From an uncultured bacterium (GTDB taxonomy: Bacteria > Actinomycetota > Actinomycetes > S36-B12), in NCBI GenBank assembly GCA_903940375.1, contig CAJAKT010000361.1, forward strand, positions 1 to 5,541: a stretch of 5,541 nucleotides of DNA. The letters run 5' to 3'. The position numbers and the translations under genes were made by a program. Shown here one piece after another: positions 1 through 5,490 of the stretch (within the stretch, counting starts at the first letter, position 1; every line of letters starts with the position of its first letter). The notes under the pieces are model-generated. The model was not told the origin of the DNA. It made no database searches and worked only from the letters and a program-made list of their open reading frames with translations.

Positions 1-1
1 C

Positions 2-697
2 GGCAACCATCTGCTCGATCGCGGACTGCCGCGCGACGGTCGGGTGCGTGATGCCCTCGGACGCACGGTGCCGGCCTTCGTCGGGGCCCTGGGCGCCCGC
101 GGAAACCCTGCGGTCCGGGCACCTGACTCCGACGACCTGCTGCTCCGCGAGATCGACGATGCCAACGTCGACGTCCTCATCACCACCGGGTCGACGGCGC
201 CCGGCCCCGACAACTACCTGCGAGCGGTCCTGCGCGACCTGGGTGCGCGGTGGCTCGTCGACGGGGTCAGCGTCACTCCGGGGGCGCAGATGCTGCTGGC
301 CCGGCTGCCCGACGGCCGGTTCCTCATCGGCCTGCCCGGCGACCCCACGGCCGCCCTCGCCGGCCTGGTCACGCTCGCGAGCCCGCTCATCCGCGCGCTG
401 CGCGGCGACCCCACCGACAGCAGCCGGCGCTCCGCGGTGCTCATGGACGACACCGTGCCCGCCGACTACGCGGACGACACGGCTCTGGTGCCCGTGCGCC
501 TCGAGGTGTCCTCGGCTGCGACCCAGGCCCGCCCTCTGGTGGCCACGGGGCCCGCTGGGCTCGAGGGCTGGGCCAATGCCGACGCCGTCGCCGTCGTCCC
601 GCCCGGCGCGGGCTTCCGTGGCGACGTCGTCGAACTCCTGGACGTGCTGGGCCGTGAGGGACGCCACGCCACGTACCCCGCTTTCCCTGCCTATTAA
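2..697 (+). CDS. MoeA-like molybdopterin-binding protein, C-terminal part (5' end outside window)
   Basis: The reading frame is open from the left edge, so the real start lies upstream; 231 residues are visible. MoeA proteins insert molybdate into adenylated molybdopterin in the cytosol during molybdenum cofactor synthesis. The fragment opens inside the MogA/MoeA-type domain III, at the place of the usual TGDE motif (here GNHL). It continues through ITTGSTAPG (about residues 60-68, the place of SSGGVSVG), TPGAQ (92-96, the place of KPGKP) and a well kept GLPGDP (110-115). A beta-rich domain IV follows, with GLEGWANADAVAVVPPG near residues 186-202. Compared with E. coli MoeA as I recall it, E188, D259, K275 and K279 are all replaced, while both prolines of LPGNP remain. 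The fold is therefore convincing but classic catalysis is doubtful. It may be a divergent paralogue, so I give no gene symbol. The stop TAA lies in the loop of a palindrome (688-704). Confidence 0.82.
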   Translation, partial: GNHLLDRGLPRDGRVRDALGRTVPAFVGALGARGNPAVRAPDSDDLLLREIDDANVDVLITTGSTAPGPDNYLRAVLRDLGARWLVDGVSVTPGAQMLLARLPDGRFLIGLPGDPTAALAGLVTLASPLIRALRGDPTDSSRRSAVLMDDTVPADYADDTALVPVRLEVSSAATQARPLVATGPAGLEGWANADAVAVVPPGAGFRGDVVELLDVLGREGRHATYPAFPAY

Positions 698-704
698 GTA
701 GGCA
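688..704. promoter_or_regulatory. 17-bp interrupted palindrome on the stop codon and promoter
   Basis: Two perfect 6-bp arms, TGCCTA (688-693) and TAGGCA (699-704), flank the 5-nt centre TTAAG. The left arm and centre cover the end of the MoeA-like gene, including its TAA stop. The right arm coincides with the putative -35 box of the next gene. This position suits an operator for a dimeric regulator. As RNA it could also form a small hairpin, but no T-tract follows, so a rho-independent terminator is unlikely. The palindrome is seen directly; its function is inferred. Confidence 0.45.
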
Positions 705-727
705 ATGCCCCGAATCGTGGCTAGGGT
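699..727 (+). promoter_or_regulatory. Putative leaderless promoter of the TauE/channel/oxidoreductase/GH88 operon
   Basis: TAGGGT at 722-727 fits the actinobacterial -10 pattern TAnnnT. TAGGCA at 699-704 matches four of six -35 consensus bases and is separated from it by exactly 17 bp. Exactly six bases lie between the -10 and the GTG at 734, so transcription would begin at or next to the first codon. No convincing Shine-Dalgarno sequence stands before that GTG, which agrees with a leaderless mRNA. The same layout is seen in front of serS. Confidence 0.5.
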
Positions 728-733
728 GAGCCG

Positions 734-1621
734 GTGACGTTCGCCGATCTCGACTTCGCCCTCTCCCTGGGCGGATTCATCGCCGGCATCATCGTCGGGC
801 TGACCGGCATGGGCGGCGCCGCCCTCGTCACACCGATGCTGGTCCTGCTCTTCGGCATCAACCCGGCCACCGCGGTCTCCAGCGATGTCGTGGCCGCCGC
901 CTTCATGAAGCCCGTCGGTGCGATGGTCCACATCCGCGCCAAGACGGTGCACTGGGGCCTGGTCGCGTGGCTCTCGGCCGGGTCGATCCCCGGGGTGATC
1001 CTCGGCACGATGGTCTTCGCCCGCGTCCTCACGACCGACGAGGCCAGCGCCACCATCCGGACGTGGATCGGCTGGGTGCTGGTTCTCGCCGTCATCGCGA
1101 TGATCGCCAAGGTCTGGGTCGGGCGCCGCGCCAAGGGACTGCGCGGCCAGGCCGAGCTGCTCGGTCCTGCCATGCCCGTTCGTCCGGTGCCCACCGTGCT
1201 CCTCGGCCTGGGCGTCGGCATCCTCGTCGGCATGACGAGCGTCGGATCCGGCTCGCTCATCGTCACGACCCTCCTGCTGCTCTACCCCCTCCTGCGCCCC
1301 TCGGTTCTCGTCGGCACCGACCTCACCCAGGCCGTTCCCATGCTGATCGCCGGTGCCATCGCGCATGCGGGCTTCGGTGAGATCAGCATCGCCGTCGTGG
1401 TCTCCCTGCTGATCGGACAGATCCCCGGCGTGTGGATCGGCGCACGCATGTCGTCCCGCTACGACGGCCAGGCACTGCGCTGGCTGCTCATGGTCGTCCT
1501 CTTCGCGACGGCTCTCAAGCTTCTCGGCGTATCCAGCCTCATTGCTGGCATGATCGCCATCGTGGGCGTCATCACGGTGTCGGTACTGATCGTCCGGGAA
1601 CGCATGCATGCCAAGACGTAG
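734..1621 (+). CDS. TauE/SafE-type (TSUP family) membrane permease
   Basis: The 295-residue polytopic membrane protein belongs to the TauE/SafE family (formerly DUF81). Members move small anions such as sulfite, sulfoacetate or other organosulfur and carboxylate compounds across the cytoplasmic membrane. The sequence shows the family's internal duplication: GLTGMGGAALVTP (from residue 22) with SSDVVAAAFMKP and SIPGVILG (84-91) is echoed by GMTSVGSGSLIVTT (from 166) with GTDLTQAVPMLIAG and QIPGVWIG (229-236). About eight hydrophobic segments are present, with a basic loop (RRAKGLRG, 131-138) between the halves and a short charged C-terminus. Length is normal for the family. The GTG start was chosen because the hydrophobic N-terminus begins right after it and a -10 box lies six bases upstream. 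It is the first of four tightly packed genes, and its end overlaps the channel gene by 14 nt. The substrate cannot be read from the sequence; no sulfur-metabolism gene is adjacent. Confidence 0.88.
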   Translation: MTFADLDFALSLGGFIAGIIVGLTGMGGAALVTPMLVLLFGINPATAVSSDVVAAAFMKPVGAMVHIRAKTVHWGLVAWLSAGSIPGVILGTMVFARVLTTDEASATIRTWIGWVLVLAVIAMIAKVWVGRRAKGLRGQAELLGPAMPVRPVPTVLLGLGVGILVGMTSVGSGSLIVTTLLLLYPLLRPSVLVGTDLTQAVPMLIAGAIAHAGFGEISIAVVVSLLIGQIPGVWIGARMSSRYDGQALRWLLMVVLFATALKLLGVSSLIAGMIAIVGVITVSVLIVRERMHAKT

Positions 1622-2675
1622 AAGTACTCCTTCCATCGATTACGACGACCCGAACGCTCCCCCGCCGCTGCGGTTTCCCGAGAAGCGCTTCAGTCCGATC
1701 CGCAACATCGGTGTGCGAATTGCCGTCGCCCTAGCCGCTCTGGCAATCACCACCGTCATCGTCTATACCGAGCAGGACTGCTATCAGGATCGTGGCCTGA
1801 TCGGCGACCTGTCGTGGATCGACTCGTTCTACTACGCCACGGTGTCGCTCTCCACCACCGGCTATGGCGACATCACGCCGATCTGCGAGTCATCACGACT
1901 CGTCAACGCCCTCGTCATCACGCCGCTGCGATTCCTGTTCCTCATCGTGCTGGTCGGCACGACGATCGAGGTGCTCACCCGTCGCACTCGCGAGCAGATG
2001 CGTTCCAACCGCTGGAGGAATCGCGTGAAGGACCACACCGTCATCATCGGTTACGGAGTCAAGGGACGGGCGGCCGCAAGTTCGCTGCTCGACTCCGGCA
2101 CGCCAGCCAGCGACATCGTCGTCGTCGCTTCGATCAAGGCTGCCGTCGACGAGGCGACGCGGGACGGCTTCGTCGGTGTTGTCGGTGACGGACGACGCGA
2201 GGAGGTCCTTACCGATGCCGGCATCCAGCGCGCAGCACGCATCGTGGTCGCGACGGATGAGGACGACACTTCGATCCTCATCACTCTCACGGCCCGTCGC
2301 CTGGCACCGAACGCGACAATCGTCGCTGCGGTCCGCGAATCGCAGAACGCCGACATCCTCCGGCAGTCGGGCGCCAATACCGTGATTCCGACAGCGGAGT
2401 CCGCCGGCCGGCTGATGGGACTCTCGCTCGTCTCCAGCGCTGCCGGCGAGATCATGGAGGACCTGCTCGACTCGGGTCGCGGACTGGAGGTCGTCGAGCG
2501 TGCCATCACCCCTAGCGAACTGGGCATGTCACCCGAAGACCTTGACGCTCGCGGTCAGATCGTCTTGGCTGTGATCCGCGCGGGTGTCACCCATCGCTTC
2601 GACACCGACGCCATCATCCGGCTCGAGTCCGGCGATCGACTGGTCGTGATCAGGCACAACCCCGACGAGAGGTAG
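1608..2675 (+). CDS. Two-TM potassium channel with RCK (TrkA-N/TrkA-C) regulatory domains
   Basis: The 355-residue protein has the order of a prokaryotic ligand-gated K+ channel. A basic, proline-rich cytosolic N-terminus (1-33) leads into TM1 (about 34-54), a pore helix (about 72-82), the selectivity filter TTGYGD (83-88) and TM2 (about 99-121). An RCK/TrkA-N Rossmann domain follows, with GYGVKG at 148-153, then a TrkA-C-like domain (about 293-349). It should form a tetramer in the cytoplasmic membrane and pass K+, gated by a cytosolic ligand. Its only two cysteines, C58 and C93, both fall in the external pore loops. The acidic residue usual at the end of the second Rossmann strand is missing (VVVASIK, 171-177), and the MthK-type calcium glutamates are not evident, so the ligand is unclear. 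The ATG lies inside the end of the permease gene, with GGGAA (1596-1600) seven bases upstream. This arrangement points to translational coupling. Confidence 0.9.
   Translation: MPRRRSTPSIDYDDPNAPPPLRFPEKRFSPIRNIGVRIAVALAALAITTVIVYTEQDCYQDRGLIGDLSWIDSFYYATVSLSTTGYGDITPICESSRLVNALVITPLRFLFLIVLVGTTIEVLTRRTREQMRSNRWRNRVKDHTVIIGYGVKGRAAASSLLDSGTPASDIVVVASIKAAVDEATRDGFVGVVGDGRREEVLTDAGIQRAARIVVATDEDDTSILITLTARRLAPNATIVAAVRESQNADILRQSGANTVIPTAESAGRLMGLSLVSSAAGEIMEDLLDSGRGLEVVERAITPSELGMSPEDLDARGQIVLAVIRAGVTHRFDTDAIIRLESGDRLVVIRHNPDER
2667..2672 (+). promoter_or_regulatory. Ribosome binding site of the quinone oxidoreductase gene
   Basis: GAGAGG ends immediately before the channel's TAG stop and stands six bases upstream of the ATG at 2679. 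It is the clearest Shine-Dalgarno sequence on the + strand here. It fixes the start of the oxidoreductase and suggests that ribosomes ending on the channel reading frame can restart there. Confidence 0.6.
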
Positions 2676-2678
2676 GCC

Positions 2679-3656
2679 ATGCACGCGATCACGTACGCCG
2701 AACCGGGCGGCCCCGAGGTCCTCCAGTGGACGGCCGTGCCCGACCCGACACCCGGACCGGGCGAGGTCATCATCGACGTCGCCGCGACGGCAGTGAACCG
2801 CGCCGACCTGCTGCAGCGTCAGGGCAACTACCCGCCGCCGCCCGGTGCATCGGAGATCCTGGGCCTCGAATGCTCGGGGACGATCAGCTCGGTCGGTGCC
2901 GCCATCGGGCTCGACCACATCGGCGAGAAGGTCGTGGCCCTGCTCTCCGGCGGCGGCTACGCCACCAAGGTCGCCGTACCGATCGGTCAGGTCATGACGG
3001 TGCCCACCGGGATCGGACTGGTCGAGGCCGCCGCGCTTCCCGAGGTCGCGTGCACGGTGTGGAGCAACCTCGACATGGTCGCCAACCTGAGCGAGGGCGA
3101 GTGGCTGCTCGTGCATGGCGGGGGCTCCGGCATCGGGACGATGGCCATCCAGATCGGGCGTGCACTCGGTGCCCGCGTCGCCGTCACCGCAGGGAGCCAG
3201 GCCAAACTCGATCAGTGCGCCGCCCTGGGGGCCGAGGTGCTGATCAACTACAACGAGCAGGATTTCGTCGAGGTCATGCTCGCCGAGACGGGTGGCCGCG
3301 GTGCCAACGTCATCCTCGACAACATGGGTGCGGCCTACCTCGAGCGCAACGTGACCGCCCTGGCACGCGACGGCCGCCTCGTCATCATCGGCATGCAGGC
3401 GGGTGTGCGCGCCGAGCTCGACATCAGCACGCTGCTGCGCAAGAACGCGTCCGTGAACGCGACCTCGCTCCGCGGGCGACCTGAGTCGGAGAAGGCCGCG
3501 ATCTGCCGGCAGGTGGAGCGCACGGTGTGGCCATGGATCCACTCCGGCGTGATTCGCCCGGTGATCGATCGCATCCTGCCGCTGAAGGACGCCGCCTACG
3601 CGCACACCGTCATCGCCGACGGTGGCGCCACCGGCAAGGTCGTGCTCTCAGTGTGA
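2679..3656 (+). CDS. NAD(P)H quinone oxidoreductase, PIG3-type zinc-independent MDR family
   Basis: The 325-residue protein is a medium-chain dehydrogenase/reductase of the quinone oxidoreductase branch. Members are cytosolic and use NADPH to reduce quinones or activated alkenes. The N-terminal GroES-like half carries AVNRADLLQRQG (38-49), then YPPPPGAS (51-58) and ILGLECSG (60-67), which are typical of the PIG3 (TP53I3) subgroup. The Rossmann half has HGGGSGIG (146-153) and TAGSQAKL (170-177). The C-terminal ATSLRGRPESEKAAI (261-275) is also characteristic of the subgroup. The paired cysteines of the zinc-dependent enzymes are absent, as expected. Length is normal and no key motif is broken. 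It starts three bases after the channel stop with a good Shine-Dalgarno sequence, and its TGA overlaps the GTG of the GH88 gene. A role in detoxifying electrophiles or quinones is inferred from the family; the natural substrate is unknown. Confidence 0.9.
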   Translation: MHAITYAEPGGPEVLQWTAVPDPTPGPGEVIIDVAATAVNRADLLQRQGNYPPPPGASEILGLECSGTISSVGAAIGLDHIGEKVVALLSGGGYATKVAVPIGQVMTVPTGIGLVEAAALPEVACTVWSNLDMVANLSEGEWLLVHGGGSGIGTMAIQIGRALGARVAVTAGSQAKLDQCAALGAEVLINYNEQDFVEVMLAETGGRGANVILDNMGAAYLERNVTALARDGRLVIIGMQAGVRAELDISTLLRKNASVNATSLRGRPESEKAAICRQVERTVWPWIHSGVIRPVIDRILPLKDAAYAHTVIADGGATGKVVLSV

Positions 3657-4876
3657 TTGCGCGTCGACGCATTCTCTCGACGTGCGCTGTCATCGTCATT
3701 GCACTGAGCTCCCTTGCGCTACCGAGTCCCGCCTCCGCCGCAACATCCGTCACCTGTCCGGCTGCACCTGCACCGATCACCGCAGCGCAGCAGGAACGCG
3801 TGTGGTCGATCGCTGCCACGCGACTTGCCGCTCTCTCCGGACCGGCCACTCTCCCCTTCGGCGCCACCGGCCGCTCGCCCTATCTGCGCACGAGTGCATA
3901 CGCATGGACGTCCGGGTTCTATCCGGCGGCCCTGTGGCTGATGTACGAGCACACCGCCGATGCCGCGTGGTTGGAGCGAGCAGTCGAGTACAGCGCACGA
4001 GTGCTGCCCGTCGCATCCTGGCGTGGCACCCATGATCTCGGGTTCATGGTGGGTCTGCCCGCGGGGCTGGCCAGCCGCATCGACCCATCACCACAGGGCA
4101 GGCCCACGTACCTGTCCGCGCAGCGCACGGCAGCGCGGAGCCTGTCCGCACGGTGGAACGGGAACGTGCGGGCGCTGCGTTCTTCGTACTACGCCGGGAA
4201 GTGGGGCGTCATCATCGACTCGGCCATGAACGCCCCGCTGCTCATCGAGGTGGGCCAGCGCGAAGGCGGCCCTGCCGGCACGGCCCTCGTCCGTCGTGGC
4301 ACGCAGCACATGCTCACCCTTGCTCGTGCATTCGTCCGCGACGACGGGTCCACCCGGCACCGTCTCGCCTTCAACCCGCGGACAGGAGCCGTCACCGGGC
4401 CGATCTTCGGGCAGGGCCTGAGCACATCGAGTACCTGGTCGCGCGGCCAGTCCTGGGCGATCAACGGATTCGCACAGGCATTCGCGCTCACCGGCGATCC
4501 CCGACTGCTCACTGCCGCTCGGCGCACAGCGGACTACTGGATGTCACGCGTTCCCCCGGGCTGCATCCCCGCGTGGGATCTCGACGTGACGGACGATGCC
4601 GCTCCGCGCGACTCCTCCGCTGCAGCGATCACCGCGGATGGCCTGCTCACCCTGGCGAGAACCGAGCCGGATCCGACGCGCGCTGATGCCTACCGCGCCT
4701 ACGCACTGACCGGGCTCGGCACACTCGCGTCTGATCCGTGGACGGTCGACAGTGGTCGTGGTGTGCTGCAACGTCAGGCCTATAACATCCCTGCCGATGC
4801 GCGCGAAGGGACGTACGCGTGGGGTGATACCTACCTGCTCCATGCCTTGACCGCCGCAGCGACAGGCGCGGAATGA
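3653..4876 (+). CDS. Secreted GH88 family unsaturated glucuronyl hydrolase
   Basis: With the GTG at 3653 the product has 407 residues and begins with a signal peptide: RRR at 4-6, a hydrophobic core about 11-23, and a likely cut after PASA (26-29). Family GH88 removes the 4,5-unsaturated uronic acid that polysaccharide lyases leave on oligosaccharides such as those from hyaluronan or chondroitin. Family motifs appear in order: YAWTSGFYPAALW (83-95), HDLGFM (127-132), IIDSAMNAPLL (187-197), DGSTRHRLAF (231-240), WSRGQSWAINGFA (262-274), PRDSSAAAI (318-326) and GDTYLLHAL (391-399). D128 and D189 correspond to the two essential aspartates of the Bacillus enzyme. The mature part (about 378 residues) has the usual length. 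C35 and C304 are its only cysteines and could pair outside the cell. The start forms a 4-nt GTGA overlap with the preceding stop, typical of coupling. No polysaccharide lyase or sugar transporter is visible nearby. RRRILS loosely resembles a Tat motif, so the export route is open. Confidence 0.9.
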   Translation: MIARRRILSTCAVIVIALSSLALPSPASAATSVTCPAAPAPITAAQQERVWSIAATRLAALSGPATLPFGATGRSPYLRTSAYAWTSGFYPAALWLMYEHTADAAWLERAVEYSARVLPVASWRGTHDLGFMVGLPAGLASRIDPSPQGRPTYLSAQRTAARSLSARWNGNVRALRSSYYAGKWGVIIDSAMNAPLLIEVGQREGGPAGTALVRRGTQHMLTLARAFVRDDGSTRHRLAFNPRTGAVTGPIFGQGLSTSSTWSRGQSWAINGFAQAFALTGDPRLLTAARRTADYWMSRVPPGCIPAWDLDVTDDAAPRDSSAAAITADGLLTLARTEPDPTRADAYRAYALTGLGTLASDPWTVDSGRGVLQRQAYNIPADAREGTYAWGDTYLLHALTAAATGAE

Positions 4877-4880
4877 CTCG

Positions 4881-5384
4881 TCAGAGCGTCGGCAGTGCCG
4901 CGATGCGCTTGAGCAGGTACGGGGAGAACCAGCCGTCGTACTTCGCCTGCAGCACCGGATCACGCCAGTCCGATCCGGTCACGATCTGACGGCAGGTCGG
5001 CTGACCGCACATGCACGAGAACTCGTCGTAGTCACTCGCGTCGCACATGGCGTAGTCGAACGTGACCTCCTCGCCAACCGCGATGTCGCGCATGGCCACG
5101 AGCATCGCTGACCCCGTCAGCCCCGCATTCGGCTCACAGGAGTGGTTGAGCATGTCCCCGGGCTCGGGCATCTCGTCCGAGACGAGGTACAGGTCATCGT
5201 CGACCTGGATCGATCGCGACTGCCGGTCATGGGACATCGTCGACAGGGTGGTGCGGTCCACGATCCAGCCACCGAAAGCAGCGACGGTCTCGCCAGCGGC
5301 GATGGGCTCAACGGCGAAGGAACCCCAGCCCTTCTCGCCGGCCGGGCGTGCCTGCGCCTTGGGCGTCAGCCAGTTGTAGTCCAC
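4881..5384 (-). CDS. SET-domain protein, putative protein-lysine methyltransferase
   Basis: From the GTG at 5384 the product has 167 residues. SET proteins transfer a methyl group from S-adenosylmethionine to lysines of proteins. Seen here: GEKGWGSFAVEPIAAGE (16-32), the AdoMet-binding glycine region; NHSCEPNAG (80-88), the pseudoknot motif; and GEEVTFDYAM (104-113), which carries the usual catalytic tyrosine. A post-SET CMCGQPTC (124-131) follows. The cysteine of NHSC with C124, C126 and C131 gives the four ligands of the classic post-SET zinc site, so the fold looks complete. There are no membrane segments or signal peptide, so it should act in the cytosol. A longer form starting at the GTG at 5405 adds seven residues, but the strong GGAGAGG at 5395-5401 would then lie inside the gene, so I prefer 5384. 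The gene runs towards GH88, with 4 bp between stops, and is divergent from serS. The target protein is unknown. Confidence 0.85.
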   Translation of the reverse strand: MDYNWLTPKAQARPAGEKGWGSFAVEPIAAGETVAAFGGWIVDRTTLSTMSHDRQSRSIQVDDDLYLVSDEMPEPGDMLNHSCEPNAGLTGSAMLVAMRDIAVGEEVTFDYAMCDASDYDEFSCMCGQPTCRQIVTGSDWRDPVLQAKYDGWFSPYLLKRIAALPTL

Positions 5385-5394
5385 TCGCGCTGGT

Positions 5395-5401
5395 CCTCTC
5401 C
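5395..5401 (-). promoter_or_regulatory. Ribosome binding site that decides the SET gene start
   Basis: Read on the minus strand, GGAGAGG lies 10 bases upstream of the GTG at 5384. It is close to the ideal anti-16S complement, though the spacing is slightly long. It would be unused if translation began at the GTG at 5405, which has only a weak G-run before it. Confidence 0.5.
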
Positions 5402-5414
5402 ACACAACCCCCGG

Positions 5415-5428
5415 TCACGGTAAAGCGA
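5415..5428 (+). repeat. Imperfect direct repeat, copy 1, at the SET promoter
   Basis: TCACGGTAAAGCGA recurs as TCACGGCAAGCGA at 5465-5477; the copies differ by one missing base and one substitution. Their starts are 50 bp apart, close to five helix turns. This copy covers the putative minus-strand -10 of the SET gene (TACCGT, 5417-5422). It may be a binding site shared by the two divergent promoters; this is inferred only from position and similarity. Confidence 0.35.
5417..5422 (-). promoter_or_regulatory. Putative -10 box of the SET gene
   Basis: TACCGT on the minus strand fits TAnnnT. It would place the transcription start near 5410, leaving a leader of about 26 nt that contains the GGAGAGG ribosome binding site. 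No clear -35 box is seen, so this is a weak call. Confidence 0.3.
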
Positions 5429-5464
5429 GCGAGAGTGTGCCATACGAAGGTGAACGCGAACGAA

Positions 5465-5477
5465 TCACGGCAAGCGA
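5465..5477 (+). repeat. Imperfect direct repeat, copy 2, at the serS promoter
   Basis: TCACGGCAAGCGA is the partner of the copy at 5415-5428. It ends two bases before the serS -10 box, so it lies in the promoter spacer, where a bound protein could affect polymerase. Confidence 0.35.
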
Positions 5478-5478
5478 T

Positions 5479-5484
5479 TAGGCT
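5479..5484 (+). promoter_or_regulatory. Putative -10 box of a leaderless serS promoter
   Basis: TAGGCT fits TAnnnT and is followed by exactly six bases and then the GTG of serS, the same geometry as TAGGGT before the GTG at 734. No Shine-Dalgarno sequence lies in front of the GTG. A convincing -35 box is not seen at 16-18 bp spacing. Confidence 0.5.
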
Positions 5485-5490
5485 CGTGCT

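Noticed and set aside
688..704. Rho-independent terminator for the MoeA-like gene
   Set aside because: The stem is only 6 bp and is followed by AATGCCCC rather than a T-tract.
721..1266. A 181-codon minus-strand open frame opposite the permease
   Set aside because: Thr/Arg/Pro/Met-rich shadow of the membrane protein codons, with no family motif.
2529..3605. A 358-codon open frame on the minus strand covering the quinone oxidoreductase gene
   Set aside because: It is composed of low-complexity His/Arg/Asp/Gly-rich sequence without recognisable motifs and mirrors a clearly conserved gene; long antisense frames are expected in GC-rich DNA.
3527..3652. Upstream ATG that would extend the GH88 protein by 42 residues
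   Set aside because: The extension is Arg/His-rich out-of-frame reading of the oxidoreductase gene and would bury the signal peptide; the GTG at 3653 gives a normal signal peptide and a GTGA overlap.
4890..4910. Inverted sequence CGGCAGTGCCG near the GH88/SET junction as a terminator
   Set aside because: The arms leave a loop of one base, no T-tract follows, and the site is inside the SET coding sequence.
5385..5405. Alternative GTG start at 5405 for the SET protein
   Set aside because: It adds only MWRGPAR, lies before rather than after the good GGAGAGG site, and has weak ribosome binding support; still possible.
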